Positions 47,878 through 56,798 of a stretch of 64,000 nucleotides of DNA are shown here, piece by piece. Below the pieces are notes generated by a model. That model was not told the DNA's origin. It searched no databases and saw nothing but the letters and a program-made list of their open reading frames with translations. The stretch covers positions 3,918,501 through 3,982,500 of the forward strand of contig NZ_CP070353.1 in the NCBI RefSeq assembly GCF_016919405.1, read 5' to 3'. Origin of the DNA: Ensifer sp. PDNC004 (GTDB lineage: Bacteria > Pseudomonadota > Alphaproteobacteria > Rhizobiales > Rhizobiaceae). Positions within the stretch are counted from its first letter, which is position 1; the number at the start of each line of letters is the position of its first letter. Made by a program: the position numbers and the translations under genes.

Positions 47878-48681
47878 ATGCGCTATGCCATTTGTTTTAC
47901 GCCGCCGATGGCCGACCCGCTTTCCGCGACCGCTGCAAGCTGGCTGGGGCGCAACGTCTATTCCGGCGACCCCACAGAATTGCCGTCGGTCGCGGGCTTG
48001 AGCGCCGCGGATGTCGCCTATCACACGGCGGTTCCCCGCCGCTTCGGCTTTCACGCGGTAATGATGTCGCCGTTCCGCCTGCATCCTGATATGATGGAAA
48101 CGAAGCTTCTGAAGGCGCTGATGCATTTTGCCGGCGCCCAGACCCCGTTCGAAATCGATCGCCTGGAGGTTGCCCGCATCGGTCGATGCTTCGGGCTGAT
48201 GCCGCAGGTGCCGAGTACGGCCATGCATCTGCTTGCGGCCAACGTCGTCCAGGAGTTCGATGCCTTCCGCGCGCCGCTCAGCGAAGACGAGATCGAGCGT
48301 TCCGATCCGGACCGGCTGACCGCGCCGCAGTTTTCCAACCTGCACCGTTGGGGCGATCCGCATGTGATGGACGAGTACCGCTTCCACATGATGCTGACCG
48401 GCCCGCTTGCACCAGACGCGATGCGGCGGGTCGAGGCGCCACTTCGTGATCTGTTCGAGCCCTGCCTATCAAAACCGCTTTCGATCGGCAGCCTTGCGCT
48501 GTTTGTCGAGCAGGAGACGGGCGCACCCATGCGGGTGCATTCGCAGCACCCGCTCGGCAAGATCTCGATGAACACGCGCGCAGAGCGGGCGAAGCGCGCC
48601 GCCGCCGATCCGTCGCTGGCGCCGCAAGGCGCGGTCCGGCCGCTGCCGCTGATCGTCGCGGCGCTGATGGCACAGCGCTAA
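47878..48681 (+). CDS. DUF1045 protein, 2H-phosphoesterase-like
   Basis: 267 residues from the ATG at 47878 with GGAG upstream. It opens MRYAICFTPPMADPLSATAA. Two 2H-like motifs are seen, FGFHAVMMSPFRL and YRFHMMLTGPL, each with a His in a hydrophobic strand, as in RNA ligase/cyclic phosphodiesterase folds. DUF1045 members are usually found in phosphonate (phn) clusters, but no phn gene is near. Its stop overlaps the convergent Nudix gene by 4 bp. The role is unknown; a cyclic phosphate hydrolase is plausible. Confidence 0.83.
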   Translation: MRYAICFTPPMADPLSATAASWLGRNVYSGDPTELPSVAGLSAADVAYHTAVPRRFGFHAVMMSPFRLHPDMMETKLLKALMHFAGAQTPFEIDRLEVARIGRCFGLMPQVPSTAMHLLAANVVQEFDAFRAPLSEDEIERSDPDRLTAPQFSNLHRWGDPHVMDEYRFHMMLTGPLAPDAMRRVEAPLRDLFEPCLSKPLSIGSLALFVEQETGAPMRVHSQHPLGKISMNTRAERAKRAAADPSLAPQGAVRPLPLIVAALMAQR

Positions 48682-49154
48682 CCGGAAACGCACGCGGGCT
48701 GATCTGCAAACAGCAGCGCTTTCGGATAGGGCAGACCGAGGGGCGGCATGTCCGCCGGCGCGAAGTAGCGCAGCGACTTCGTTTCGCCATCGGTGATCGG
48801 CTGCTGGGAACCGACGATCCGGCATCGATAGAGGGTAACCACATATTCGACGTGGTCGCCGTTCGGGTAGGTGTAGCGAAACGCTTCTCCGCCGAAGACG
48901 CCCAGTATCCGCTCAACCGAGACCGGATAGCCGGTTTCCTCCATGACCTCGCGAACGATCGCATCTACAGGCGCTTCGCCCGGTTCGATGGCGCCGGCCG
49001 GCAGGCTCCAACCTTCGCCGCTTGCTTTCTCCTGCAACAGGATCCGGCCATCGGGATCGAGAATGGAGGCCGCCACCGACGGGCAGAGAAGCAGGCCGGA
49101 ACCGACTTTTTCGCGAAGCGCTTGAATGTAGGATTTCATCTCGATCAGAGCCAT
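48678..49154 (-). CDS. Nudix hydrolase
   Basis: 158 residues from the ATG at 49154 (MALIEMKSYIQALREKVGSG); an earlier ATG at 49175 would add 7 residues. The Nudix box is complete: GAIEPGEAPVDAIVREVMEE followed by TGY (GX5EX7REUXEEXGU). The N-terminal helix and LLLCPSVAASILDPDGRILL strand are typical. Substrate among nucleoside diphosphates or other pyrophosphates cannot be told. It is divergent from puuE (178-bp gap). Confidence 0.88.
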   Translation of the reverse strand: MALIEMKSYIQALREKVGSGLLLCPSVAASILDPDGRILLQEKASGEGWSLPAGAIEPGEAPVDAIVREVMEETGYPVSVERILGVFGGEAFRYTYPNGDHVEYVVTLYRCRIVGSQQPITDGETKSLRYFAPADMPPLGLPYPKALLFADQPACVSG

Positions 49155-49332
49155 TGTCCTTGCCAATCCATTCAACGCCGTTTCGAAAAATCTCTCAACC
49201 TCGGCCTGAACGGAATTTTTCTGGTGATTTCCGTCAGGGCCACGGTGCTGCCGCTGCCCCGCTTCCCGTCATTTCGGTATCGACAATCCGGTCGGCGGTG
49301 ATACCGTTCCTAAAAATTCGAAGGGTGATTTG

Positions 49333-50262
49333 ATGTCTGAGACTAAGTATCCGCGCGACCTCGTTGGCTACGGCCGCAATCCGCCGAAGGCAAACTGGCC
49401 GGGCGATGCGCGCATCGCCGTGCAGTTCGTGCTGAACTACGAAGAGGGCGGCGAAAGCTGCATTCTCGATGGCGACCCGGCGTCCGAATGCCTGCTGTCG
49501 GAGATCGTCGGCGCACAGCCCTGGGCTGGTCAGCGCAACCTCAACATGGAATCGATCTACGAATATGGCGCCCGTTCCGGCTTCTGGCGGCTGTGGCGCA
49601 TGTTCACCAGCCGTAACGTGCCGCTGACCGTTTATGGCGTGACGCAGGCCATGGCGCGCAATCCGGAAGCGGTTGAGGCCATGAAGGAAGCCGGCTGGGA
49701 AATCGCCAGCCACGGTCTGCGCTGGCTGGAATACAAGGACGTGCCGGAAGAGGTCGAGCGCGAGCATATCCGCGAGGTCGTCCGCCTGCACACCGAACTC
49801 ACCGGCGAGCGCCCGCTCGGCATCTACCAGGGCAAGCCTTCGGCCAATACGCTGAAGCTGGTGCTGGAGGAGGGCGGCTTCCTCTACTCCTGCGACAGCT
49901 ATGCCGACGAGCTGCCCTACTGGGTGCCGGGTCTTTCGCCCGACAAGCCGCACCTGATCATCCCCTATACGCTCGATGCGAACGACATGCGCTTTGCGAC
50001 GCCACAGGGCTTCAACAGCGGCGACCAGTTCTTCAGCTATCTGAAGGACACCTTCGACGTGCTCTACGAGGAAGGTCGCCAGGGCGACGCCAAGATGATG
50101 AACATCGGGCTTCACTGCCGTCTCGTCGGCCGCCCGGGCCGCGCCGCCGCTCTTGCCCGTTTCATCGACTACGTGATGTCGCACGACAAGGTCTGGGTGC
50201 CGCGTCGTATCGACATCGCCAACCACTGGTACCAGCACCACAAGCCGGAAGGGGCGCTCTGA
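49333..50262 (+). CDS. puuE: Allantoinase PuuE (polysaccharide deacetylase family)
   Basis: 309 residues from the ATG at 49333 with AAGGGTG upstream. It belongs to the carbohydrate-esterase-like TIM-barrel family. Characteristic PuuE segments are YPRDLVGYGRNPPKANWPGD, FVLNYEEGGE, VYGVTQAMARNPEAVEAMKE, ASHGLRWLEYKDVPEE and MMNIGLHCRLVGRPGRA. It hydrolyses allantoin to allantoate without the metal cluster of classical allantoinases. It overlaps uraD by one base (TGATG) and heads the rightward ureide unit. Confidence 0.94.
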   Translation: MSETKYPRDLVGYGRNPPKANWPGDARIAVQFVLNYEEGGESCILDGDPASECLLSEIVGAQPWAGQRNLNMESIYEYGARSGFWRLWRMFTSRNVPLTVYGVTQAMARNPEAVEAMKEAGWEIASHGLRWLEYKDVPEEVEREHIREVVRLHTELTGERPLGIYQGKPSANTLKLVLEEGGFLYSCDSYADELPYWVPGLSPDKPHLIIPYTLDANDMRFATPQGFNSGDQFFSYLKDTFDVLYEEGRQGDAKMMNIGLHCRLVGRPGRAAALARFIDYVMSHDKVWVPRRIDIANHWYQHHKPEGAL

Positions 50263-50765
50263 TGACCGACCGTGATGCCTTCGTTGCCCGTTTCGGTGGC
50301 GTGTTCGAGCACTCGCCCTGGGTTGCCGAACGCGCCTACGACCGAGCCGCGGCGACCGGGCTGACGGCGGGCACGGTGCATTCGGCGCTCTGCCAGGCCT
50401 TTCGCACGGCGTTGCCGCGCGAGAAGATGCAGGTGCTACGGGCGCACCCCGATCTTGCCGGCAAGCTGGCGATCGCCGGCAAGCTGACGGCGGACTCGAC
50501 GGCGGAACAGGCATCCGCTGGCCTCGACCGGTTGACGCCAGAGGAGCATCAGCGCTTCACCGGGCTCAACAACGTCTACACGAAGAAATTCGGCTTCCCC
50601 TTCATCATCGCGGTGAAGGGGCTGACCAAGGCGCAAATTCTTGCCTCCTTCGAAAGCCGCATTGACAATTCGCCCGAAGAGGAATTTGAAACCGCTTGCG
50701 CACAGGTCGAGAAAATCGCCCGCCTGCGCCTGCAGTCGATGCTTCCTGGAGACGAAAATGCCTGA
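50262..50765 (+). CDS. uraD: OHCU decarboxylase
   Basis: 167 residues, full length. Active-site regions are LRAHPDLAGKLA (catalytic His), SAGLDRLTPEEHQRFTGLNN and YTKKFGFPFIIAVKG. It decarboxylates 2-oxo-4-hydroxy-4-carboxy-5-ureidoimidazoline stereospecifically to S-allantoin. It is coupled to puuE by a TGATG overlap, and feeds allantoin to PuuE. The next gene is 96 bp downstream. Confidence 0.95.
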   Translation: MTDRDAFVARFGGVFEHSPWVAERAYDRAAATGLTAGTVHSALCQAFRTALPREKMQVLRAHPDLAGKLAIAGKLTADSTAEQASAGLDRLTPEEHQRFTGLNNVYTKKFGFPFIIAVKGLTKAQILASFESRIDNSPEEEFETACAQVEKIARLRLQSMLPGDENA

Positions 50766-50861
50766 CAAAACCGTTCGATGCCTGTCCCCGCTCATGAGGA
50801 GGGCGCTCGAACTGGATCGGACATCCGCAAGCGCCAAGTCTTCTTGCGAGGTCTCCGCATA

Positions 50862-51395
50862 ATGTCGCGCCTGCTTACGATCGAACCGCTGACACGCGAC
50901 GCCTTCGCCCCGTTCGGAACCGTCATCGAAGCCGATCCGGCAACGATGCGCTACATCAACGGCGGCAATACCGAACGCTTCCACGGTCTTGCGCGCGCCG
51001 ATGTCGTCGGCGACGGCGCCAACGTCATCATCAACATTTTCCGCGGCCAACCGCGGGCTTTCCCCTATTCGGTGACGATGATGGAGCGGCACCCGCTTGG
51101 CAGCCAGAGCTTTTCGCCGCTCGACGACCGTCCCTGGCTGGTCATCGTCGCTGAAGACGAAGGCGGTCGTCCGGGTGCGCCGCGGGTGTTTCAGGCCAAT
51201 GGCCGACAGGGCGTCAACTACGGCCGCAATGTCTGGCATCACCCGCTGATGTCCATCGGCGCCGTCAGCGATTTCCTCATCGTCGATCGGGAAGGGCCGG
51301 GCAACAATCTCGAGGAGTTCTTCTATGAGGAACCCTTCGTCATAGAGAGCGGGTTCTTTCGTCCGCTTCTCGTACCCGTTTATGAAGGAGGATGA
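50862..51395 (+). CDS. allA: Ureidoglycolate lyase
   Basis: 177 residues from the ATG at 50862. The cupin-like fold is marked by [14 protein letters not shown] at the start, [33 protein letters not shown] and [12 protein letters not shown] (conserved His pair). It splits ureidoglycolate to glyoxylate and urea. The step from allantoate to ureidoglycolate needs an allantoicase that is not in the window. Its stop is followed by GAAGGAGGA leading into uraH. Confidence 0.93.
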   Translation: MSRLLTIEPLTRDAFAPFGTVIEADPATMRYINGGNTERFHGLARADVVGDGANVIINIFRGQPRAFPYSVTMMERHPLGSQSFSPLDDRPWLVIVAEDEGGRPGAPRVFQANGRQGVNYGRNVWHHPLMSIGAVSDFLIVDREGPGNNLEEFFYEEPFVIESGFFRPLLVPVYEGG

Positions 51396-51396
51396 G

Positions 51397-51759
51397 ATGA
51401 GCAGCACCGGCCGCCTGACGACCCATGTTCTCGACACCGCACTCGGCAAGCCGGCCGAGGGTCTCCGCATCGATCTCTATTGGCTGGAAGGCGAGGAGCG
51501 GCAGCTGATCCGCACCGTCCACACCAACAGCGACGGCCGCGTCGACGGGCCCATGGTCGAAGGCGTCGGCTTCATGGCTGGCAATTACGAGCTGGTGTTC
51601 CATGCGGGCGACTATTTGCGCCGGTCAGGTGTGACACTGCCGGAGCCGGCCTTCCTTGACCGCATCCCCTTGCGCTTCGGCATCGCCGATCCGGCGAGCC
51701 ACTACCACGTGCCGCTGCTGCTCTCGCCCTATGGGTACTCGACCTACCGGGGGAGCTGA
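51397..51759 (+). CDS. uraH: 5-hydroxyisourate hydrolase (transthyretin-related)
   Basis: 120 residues with AAGGAGG upstream. N-terminal signature [16 protein letters not shown], and the family tail ends in [19 protein letters not shown] (YRGS C-terminus). Conserved active-site His and Arg positions are in THVLD and SHYHVPLL. It converts 5-hydroxyisourate, the urate oxidation product of PuuD, to OHCU for UraD. It starts 1 bp after the allA stop codon. Confidence 0.95.
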   Translation: MSSTGRLTTHVLDTALGKPAEGLRIDLYWLEGEERQLIRTVHTNSDGRVDGPMVEGVGFMAGNYELVFHAGDYLRRSGVTLPEPAFLDRIPLRFGIADPASHYHVPLLLSPYGYSTYRGS

Positions 51760-51807
51760 GGTGTCCACCAGACGCCACATGCCTTAAGGCGCTGGACCTC
51801 TCAAAGG

Positions 51808-51882
51808 GTCATCCTCGGGCTTGACCCGAGGATCCATACGTCACCTGCGGCTTTGGATGCTCGGGTCGAGCCCGAGCATGAC
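51808..51882. repeat. RIME-like double palindrome
   Basis: Two large palindromes, TCCTCGGG-CTTGA-CCCGAGGA (51812-51832) and ATGCTCGGG-TCGAG-CCCGAGCAT (51857-51879), are bounded by GTCAT at 51808 and ATGAC at 51878. This two-palindrome design fits the RIME intergenic elements of rhizobia, which behave like non-autonomous mobile units. It lies between convergent uraH and lldD and can also act as a terminator. Confidence 0.75.
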
Positions 51883-51905
51883 AAGAGAGTGGGAGATGCG
51901 CCGTC

Positions 51906-53042
51906 TCACTCCGCCAGGATGCTGCGATCGACGTCGTTGATGTCGCGCTTGCCGCAGAGGGCCATGGTGATGTCCATCTCCTTGCGGATGATTTCGAGCG
52001 CCTTGGTCACACCCTCCTTGCCCATGGCGCCGAGGCCATAGAGGAACGGGCGGCCGATGTAGGTGCCCTTGGCGCCCATGGCGACAGCCTTCAGCACGTC
52101 CTGGCCAGAGCGGATGCCGCCATCGACATGCACCTCGATCTGGTGGCCGACAGCATCGACGATGCGCGGCAGCATGCTGATCGAGGAGTGGGCGCCGTCG
52201 AGCTGCCGACCGCCATGGTTGGAGACGATGATCGCGTCGGCACCGGTGGCGGCTGCCATCTTGGCGTCTTCCGGGTCGAGAATGCCCTTGAGGATCAGCG
52301 GCCCGCCCCAGCGCTCCTTGATCCAGGCGACATCCTTCCAGGAGAGCTGCGGATCGAACTGTTCCGCCGTCCAGGCGCCGAGCGAGGAGAGATCGGTGAC
52401 GCTTTTTGCGTGGCCGACGATGTTACGGAAGGTGCGACGCTTGGTGCCGAGCATCTTCATGCACCAGCCGGGACGTGTGGCCATCTGCCAGAGGTGCTTC
52501 GGCGTCATCTTGGGCGGTGCCGAGAGGCCGTTGCGAAGATCCTTGTGACGCTGGCCGAGGATCTGCAGATCGAGCGTCAGCACCAGCGCCGAGCACTTCG
52601 CCGCCTTGGCGCGGTCGATGAGGTTGAGCACGAAGTCGCGTTCGCGCATGACGTAGAGCTGGAACCAGAAGGGTTTTGTCGTGACTGAGGCGACGTCCTC
52701 GATCGAGCAGATGCTCATGGTCGAGAGCGTGAAGGGCACGCCGAAGGCTTCCGCCGCCTGGGCGGCCAGCATCTCGCCGTCGGCGTGCTGCATGCCGGTG
52801 AGGCCGGTCGGGGCGAGCGCCACGGGCATCGACACCTTCTGGCTGATCATCGTCGTTTCGAGCGAGCGGTTGGTCATATCGACCAGCACGCGCTGGCGCA
52901 GCTTTACCTTGGCGAAATCCTCCTCGTTGGCGCGATAGGTGCCCTCGGTCCAGGCGCCGCTGTCGGCGTAGTCGAAGAAGAGTTTTGGCACCCGGCGCTT
53001 GGCGAGCGCCTTGAGATCGCTGATTTCGAGGATTTGCGTCAT
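51906..53042 (-). CDS. lldD: FMN-dependent L-lactate dehydrogenase
   Basis: 378 residues of the alpha-hydroxyacid oxidase family. N-terminal ALAKRRVPKLFFDYADSGAW, FMN region APTGLTGMQHADGEMLAAQA, catalytic motif DAIIVSNHGGRQLDGAHSSI, and phosphate binding HVDGGIRSGQDVLKA with GAKGTYIGRPFLYGLGAMGK. It oxidises L-lactate to pyruvate and passes electrons to the quinone pool. It is embedded among purine genes on the minus strand; a related 2-hydroxyacid such as glycolate cannot be excluded. A striking 15-bp hairpin separates it from guaD. Confidence 0.9.
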   Translation of the reverse strand: MTQILEISDLKALAKRRVPKLFFDYADSGAWTEGTYRANEEDFAKVKLRQRVLVDMTNRSLETTMISQKVSMPVALAPTGLTGMQHADGEMLAAQAAEAFGVPFTLSTMSICSIEDVASVTTKPFWFQLYVMRERDFVLNLIDRAKAAKCSALVLTLDLQILGQRHKDLRNGLSAPPKMTPKHLWQMATRPGWCMKMLGTKRRTFRNIVGHAKSVTDLSSLGAWTAEQFDPQLSWKDVAWIKERWGGPLILKGILDPEDAKMAAATGADAIIVSNHGGRQLDGAHSSISMLPRIVDAVGHQIEVHVDGGIRSGQDVLKAVAMGAKGTYIGRPFLYGLGAMGKEGVTKALEIIRKEMDITMALCGKRDINDVDRSILAE

Positions 53043-53115
53043 GGGAACGGCCTTCGTCCAACGGAGATTGAACGAGCCATTACCATGTTTGCCGGAGGCT
53101 TGTTAATAGCCAGAA

Positions 53116-53150
53116 CGCAGAGAGGTCAATTTTCTTGACCTCTCTGCGTC
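53116..53150. terminator. Perfect 15-bp hairpin between guaD and lldD
   Basis: ACGCAGAGAGGTCAA and TTGACCTCTCTGCGT form a perfect stem around the 5-nt loop TTTTC. It lies 8 bp after the guaD stop and 74 bp before the lldD start, both on the minus strand. It can terminate guaD, though only TTCTGG follows. Its inner dyad GGTCAA...TTGACC also looks like a GntR-type operator for lldD. Confidence 0.7.
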
Positions 53151-53157
53151 AGGTCGA

Positions 53158-54474
53158 TCAGGCGGCGACAAGCGCCGATTTCGCCGGCCTGCCGGCCACG
53201 TAAGTTTCAACGATCGACCGGTCGTCGCCCATCGTCTGCAGCAGGAAGAGTTCGTCTGACAGAGAGTTGACCACTTCAGCGCGCAGCGCCATGGCCGGCG
53301 TTGCCGCCATGTCGAGCACGATGAAGTCGGCATCGGTGCCGGCTTCGAGTGTGCCGATCTTGTCGACCAGCGACAGCGCCTCGGCATTGCCGCGGGTCAT
53401 CATGAAGAAGCTGTCGAAGGGGTTCAGCCGCTCGCCCTGCAACTGCAGGATCTTGTAGGCCTCGTCGAGCGTCTTCAGCATGGAATAGCTGGTGCCGCCG
53501 CCGATGTCGGAGGCGACCGAGGTGCGCACCGGCCGGTCACGCCTGCTGAGCGCGCGCAGCGGGAAGAGGCCGGAGCCGAGAAAGAGATTGGAGGTTGGGC
53601 AGAAGACGGCGACCGAGCCGGTTTCGCTCATGACGTCCGCCTCGCGCTCCGACAGATGGATGCAGTGGCCGAACAGGCTCTTGCGCCCCAGCAGGCCGTA
53701 GCGGGCGTAGACGTCGGTGTAATCCTTGGCTTCCGGATAGAGTTCGCAGGTAAAGGCGATCTCGTCGCGGTTTTCCGAAAGATGCGTCTGCACGTGCAGG
53801 TCGGGGAATTCGTGCACCAGCGATTTTGCGACGTCCATCTGCTCGGGCGTCGAGGTGATGGCAAAGCGCGGGGTGATGGCGACGTGGTTGCGGCCCTTGC
53901 CGTGCCAGTCGCGAATAACCGCGCGGGTTTCGTCGTAGCCCATCTGCGGCGTGTCGAGCAGGCCCTGCGGGGCGTTGCGGTCCATCATCACCTTGCCGGC
54001 GATCATGCGCATGTCGCGGCGGAGCGCCTCGGCAAAGAAGGCATCGGCGGACGCCTTGTGCACCGAGCAATAGGCCGTCGCCGTCGTCGTGCCATGGCGC
54101 ACCATCTCGTCGAAGAAGCGCGTCGCGATGCGCTCCGCATGGGCGCACTCGACGAACCGGCATTCCTCCGGGAAGGTGTAGGTGTTGAGCCATTCAAGCA
54201 AGTTGGCGGCATAGGACGCCATCACCTGCATCTGCGGGAAATGCAGGTGCGTGTCGATGAAGCCCGGCACGATCAGGTGCGGGCGGTGGTCGATTTCCGC
54301 CACCTCTTCGGGAGCGTCAGCCTTCACCGCGGCATAGGAGCCGCTGGCTAGGATTCGCCCACCCGCAACCAGTAGGGCGCCGTCGCTTTCGTAGCTGTAG
54401 GCGGCGCTGTCGTCGATCGACGTCGGCGCGCGGTGAAAGCTCAGCAGTCGGCCGCGGATGAGGGTGGTCGTCAT
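53158..54474 (-). CDS. guaD: Guanine deaminase
   Basis: 438 residues of the amidohydrolase family. Metal ligands are seen in GFIDTHLHFPQMQVM (HxH), VQTHLSENRDE, LFGHCIHLSE and SVASDIGGGTSYSML (Asp). It hydrolyses guanine to xanthine and ammonia, feeding XdhAB. Its ATG overlaps the end of puuD (ATGA), so the two genes are cotranscribed. Confidence 0.93.
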   Translation of the reverse strand: MTTTLIRGRLLSFHRAPTSIDDSAAYSYESDGALLVAGGRILASGSYAAVKADAPEEVAEIDHRPHLIVPGFIDTHLHFPQMQVMASYAANLLEWLNTYTFPEECRFVECAHAERIATRFFDEMVRHGTTTATAYCSVHKASADAFFAEALRRDMRMIAGKVMMDRNAPQGLLDTPQMGYDETRAVIRDWHGKGRNHVAITPRFAITSTPEQMDVAKSLVHEFPDLHVQTHLSENRDEIAFTCELYPEAKDYTDVYARYGLLGRKSLFGHCIHLSEREADVMSETGSVAVFCPTSNLFLGSGLFPLRALSRRDRPVRTSVASDIGGGTSYSMLKTLDEAYKILQLQGERLNPFDSFFMMTRGNAEALSLVDKIGTLEAGTDADFIVLDMAATPAMALRAEVVNSLSDELFLLQTMGDDRSIVETYVAGRPAKSALVAA

Positions 54475-55709
54475 TGTGTCTTGCCTTCCTCGACGGCGCT
54501 TTCAAACCAGGCTGCCAGCAGTTGGCGCTCGTCCGTCGTCATGTCTGTCACGTTGCCGGGCGGCATCGCGTGGCTGCGCCCGGCCTGGATATAGATTTCG
54601 CGGGCATGGGCGGCAATCTCCGCGTCGCTTTCCAGCACCACGCCCTTTGGCGCCTGGGTGATGCCCTCATAAACCGGCTCGGCGGCATGGCACATGGAAC
54701 AGCGGGTCGAGACCGTGTCCTTGACGGCCGGGAAGTGGGCATTGGCGGCGAAGCGGGTGAAGGCCGGCGCGACCTCGGCCTTTTCACCGCCGGTCAGCAC
54801 CTTTGGCACGGTCGAGAGCCACATGATCAGGACGAAGAGGAGGGCCGTGACGAGCCATGTCCAGGTCGGCCGGCCCTTGCGGGCGTGGGTGGTGTTGAAC
54901 CAGTGTCGGATGGTGACGCCCATCAGGAAGACCAGTGCCGCGATGATCCAGTTGAATGCCGTGGCAAACGCCAGCGGATAATGGTTCGACAGCATGAAGA
55001 AGATGACGGGCAGCGTCAGGTAGTTGTTGTGCAGCGAACGCTGCTTGGCTTGAGCGCCGAGCTTCGGATCCGGCGTGCGGCCGGCGATCAGGTCGGCGAC
55101 GACGATCTTCTGGTTGGGGATGATGATGAAAAACACATTGGCCGACATGATCGTGGCGGTGAAGGCGCCCAGATGCAGGAAGGCGGCACGACCGGTGAAG
55201 ACCTGGGTGTAGCCCCAGGCCATGGCGACGAGCGCCACATAAAGCAGCGCCATCAGCCCCCAGGTGTTCTTGCCGATCGGCGACTTGCAAAGCAGATCAT
55301 AAAACAGCCAGCCTATGCCGAGTGAGGCGAGCGAAATCAGGATCGCGGTGGTTGCCGAGATGTCGAGCACGTGCCGGTCGATCAGGAAGAGATCGGCGCC
55401 GCCGTAATAGACGACACAGAGCATGGCGAAGCCCGAGAGCCATGTCACATAGGATTCCCATTTGAACCAGGTGAGATGCTCGGGCATCGAGGCCGGCGCC
55501 ACCAGGTATTTCTGGATGTGGTAGAAGCCGCCGCCATGGACCTGCCATTCCTCGCCATAGGCGCCGACGGGCAGGTGATCGCGCTTTACCAGACCCAGGT
55601 CGAGCGCGATGAAATAGAAGGATGAGCCGATCCAGGCGATGGCGGTGATGACGTGCAACCAGCGCACGGCAAAGGCCAGCCATTCCCAGGCGATGGCGAA
55701 CTCGTACAT
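54471..55709 (-). CDS. puuD: Membrane urate oxidase PuuD with cytochrome c domain
   Basis: 412 residues. About eight membrane helices make up the DUF989 urate hydroxylase region (WLHVITAIAWIGSSFYFIAL, then VHGGGFYHIQKYLVAP and others). The last 100 residues are a periplasmic cytochrome c domain with one haem site CSMCH in KDTVSTRCSMCHAAEP. It oxidises urate to 5-hydroxyisourate and hands electrons to the respiratory chain. No soluble uricase is present, so this should be the only urate oxidase of the window. It is coupled to guaD. Confidence 0.93.
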   Translation of the reverse strand: MYEFAIAWEWLAFAVRWLHVITAIAWIGSSFYFIALDLGLVKRDHLPVGAYGEEWQVHGGGFYHIQKYLVAPASMPEHLTWFKWESYVTWLSGFAMLCVVYYGGADLFLIDRHVLDISATTAILISLASLGIGWLFYDLLCKSPIGKNTWGLMALLYVALVAMAWGYTQVFTGRAAFLHLGAFTATIMSANVFFIIIPNQKIVVADLIAGRTPDPKLGAQAKQRSLHNNYLTLPVIFFMLSNHYPLAFATAFNWIIAALVFLMGVTIRHWFNTTHARKGRPTWTWLVTALLFVLIMWLSTVPKVLTGGEKAEVAPAFTRFAANAHFPAVKDTVSTRCSMCHAAEPVYEGITQAPKGVVLESDAEIAAHAREIYIQAGRSHAMPPGNVTDMTTDERQLLAAWFESAVEEGKTQ

Positions 55710-55781
55710 TCAGATCCCCTTTGTCTCCGTTGCCTCACTTTGCGCATAAACCGCGGAGGGGAAAAGGGGCTTACGCGCTCC

Positions 55782-56696
55782 TCAAGCGCTATTTGCTTGC
55801 AGGAAGTTCGGCGGGCAAAGTTCGCCGAGGATCCAGTCGCGGAAAATCCGGATTTTTGGCGTGTTACGGCGGGCGTGCGGATAGGCGAGCCAATAATCGC
55901 AGCCGTCGCTGCAGCGCAGTTCGAAGGGCTGGTAGAGGCGGCCGAGCGCCACGTCATCGGGGTAAAATTCCGGCGTCAGGATCGCCACGCCCTGGCCGGC
56001 GATGGCGGCGCGCGCCTCGAAGGACTGCGCGCCGAGGCGGCTGTGCGGCCGTCCCTCGAGATCGGGATCCTTGACGCCGGCGGCCTTGAACCACATCGGC
56101 CACCAGGGGTCACCGGGATCGATGATGCGAAGCTTCAAGAGGTCGCGCGGCTCGTGCACGCCGCCGATGGTGGCGGCAAGCGCCGGGCTCAGCATCGGGC
56201 TGAATTCCACCCGCATCAGCGGATGGGTGTCGAGGCCGGGCCAGACGCCGGCGCCTGAGCGAATGGCGAGGTCGGCCGGCTCGCGGGTAAAATCGGTGAG
56301 CGAGTCGCTGGTCGTCAGCCGGACGGCGATGTTCGGATGGGCGAGCTGGAAGCTGCCGATATTGCGGGCGAGCCATTGCGAGGCGAAGGTCGGGGTCGAG
56401 CTGATCAACAGCGCGCTGTCGATATCGCCGCGGGCATTCGAAACCGCTTCCTGCAGCATCTCGAAGGCTTCGGTGACGCGCGGCGCCATGCGCTGGCCGA
56501 CTTCCGTCAGCGAGATCTGGCGCGGGCGTCGCAGGAACAGCGGCTCGCCGACATTCTCCTCGATCAACTTAACCTGGTAGCTGACGGCCGTCTGGGTCAT
56601 GCCCAGCTCTTCGCCGGCCTTGGTGAAGCTGCCGAGCCTTGCGACCGCTTCGAAGACCCTGAGCGCATTCAGCGGAAACTGCTTCGACATCTTCAT
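55782..56696 (-). CDS. LysR-family regulator (GcvA-like) beside the purine genes
   Basis: About 304 residues from an ATG at 56696 (AAGAGAA upstream); an ATG at 56717 is possible. The HTH is PLNALRVFEAVARLGSFTKA then ELGMTQTAVSYQVKLIEE, followed by a GcvA-type effector domain (RPRQISLTEVGQRMAPRVTE). It is upstream of puuD-guaD on the same strand with a 72-bp gap. Control of puuD-guaD or of the adjacent xdh genes is likely but inferred. Confidence 0.87.
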   Translation of the reverse strand: MKMSKQFPLNALRVFEAVARLGSFTKAGEELGMTQTAVSYQVKLIEENVGEPLFLRRPRQISLTEVGQRMAPRVTEAFEMLQEAVSNARGDIDSALLISSTPTFASQWLARNIGSFQLAHPNIAVRLTTSDSLTDFTREPADLAIRSGAGVWPGLDTHPLMRVEFSPMLSPALAATIGGVHEPRDLLKLRIIDPGDPWWPMWFKAAGVKDPDLEGRPHSRLGAQSFEARAAIAGQGVAILTPEFYPDDVALGRLYQPFELRCSDGCDYWLAYPHARRNTPKIRIFRDWILGELCPPNFLQANSA

Positions 56697-56798
56697 GGAT
56701 AAGTTCTCTTGATGCACGCAGACGGATGTTCGATTGGATTTCGATCCTCCTTCACGGCATCCTTCAAGTCAACTTCCCAAGACGAAACAGGTGCTGAA

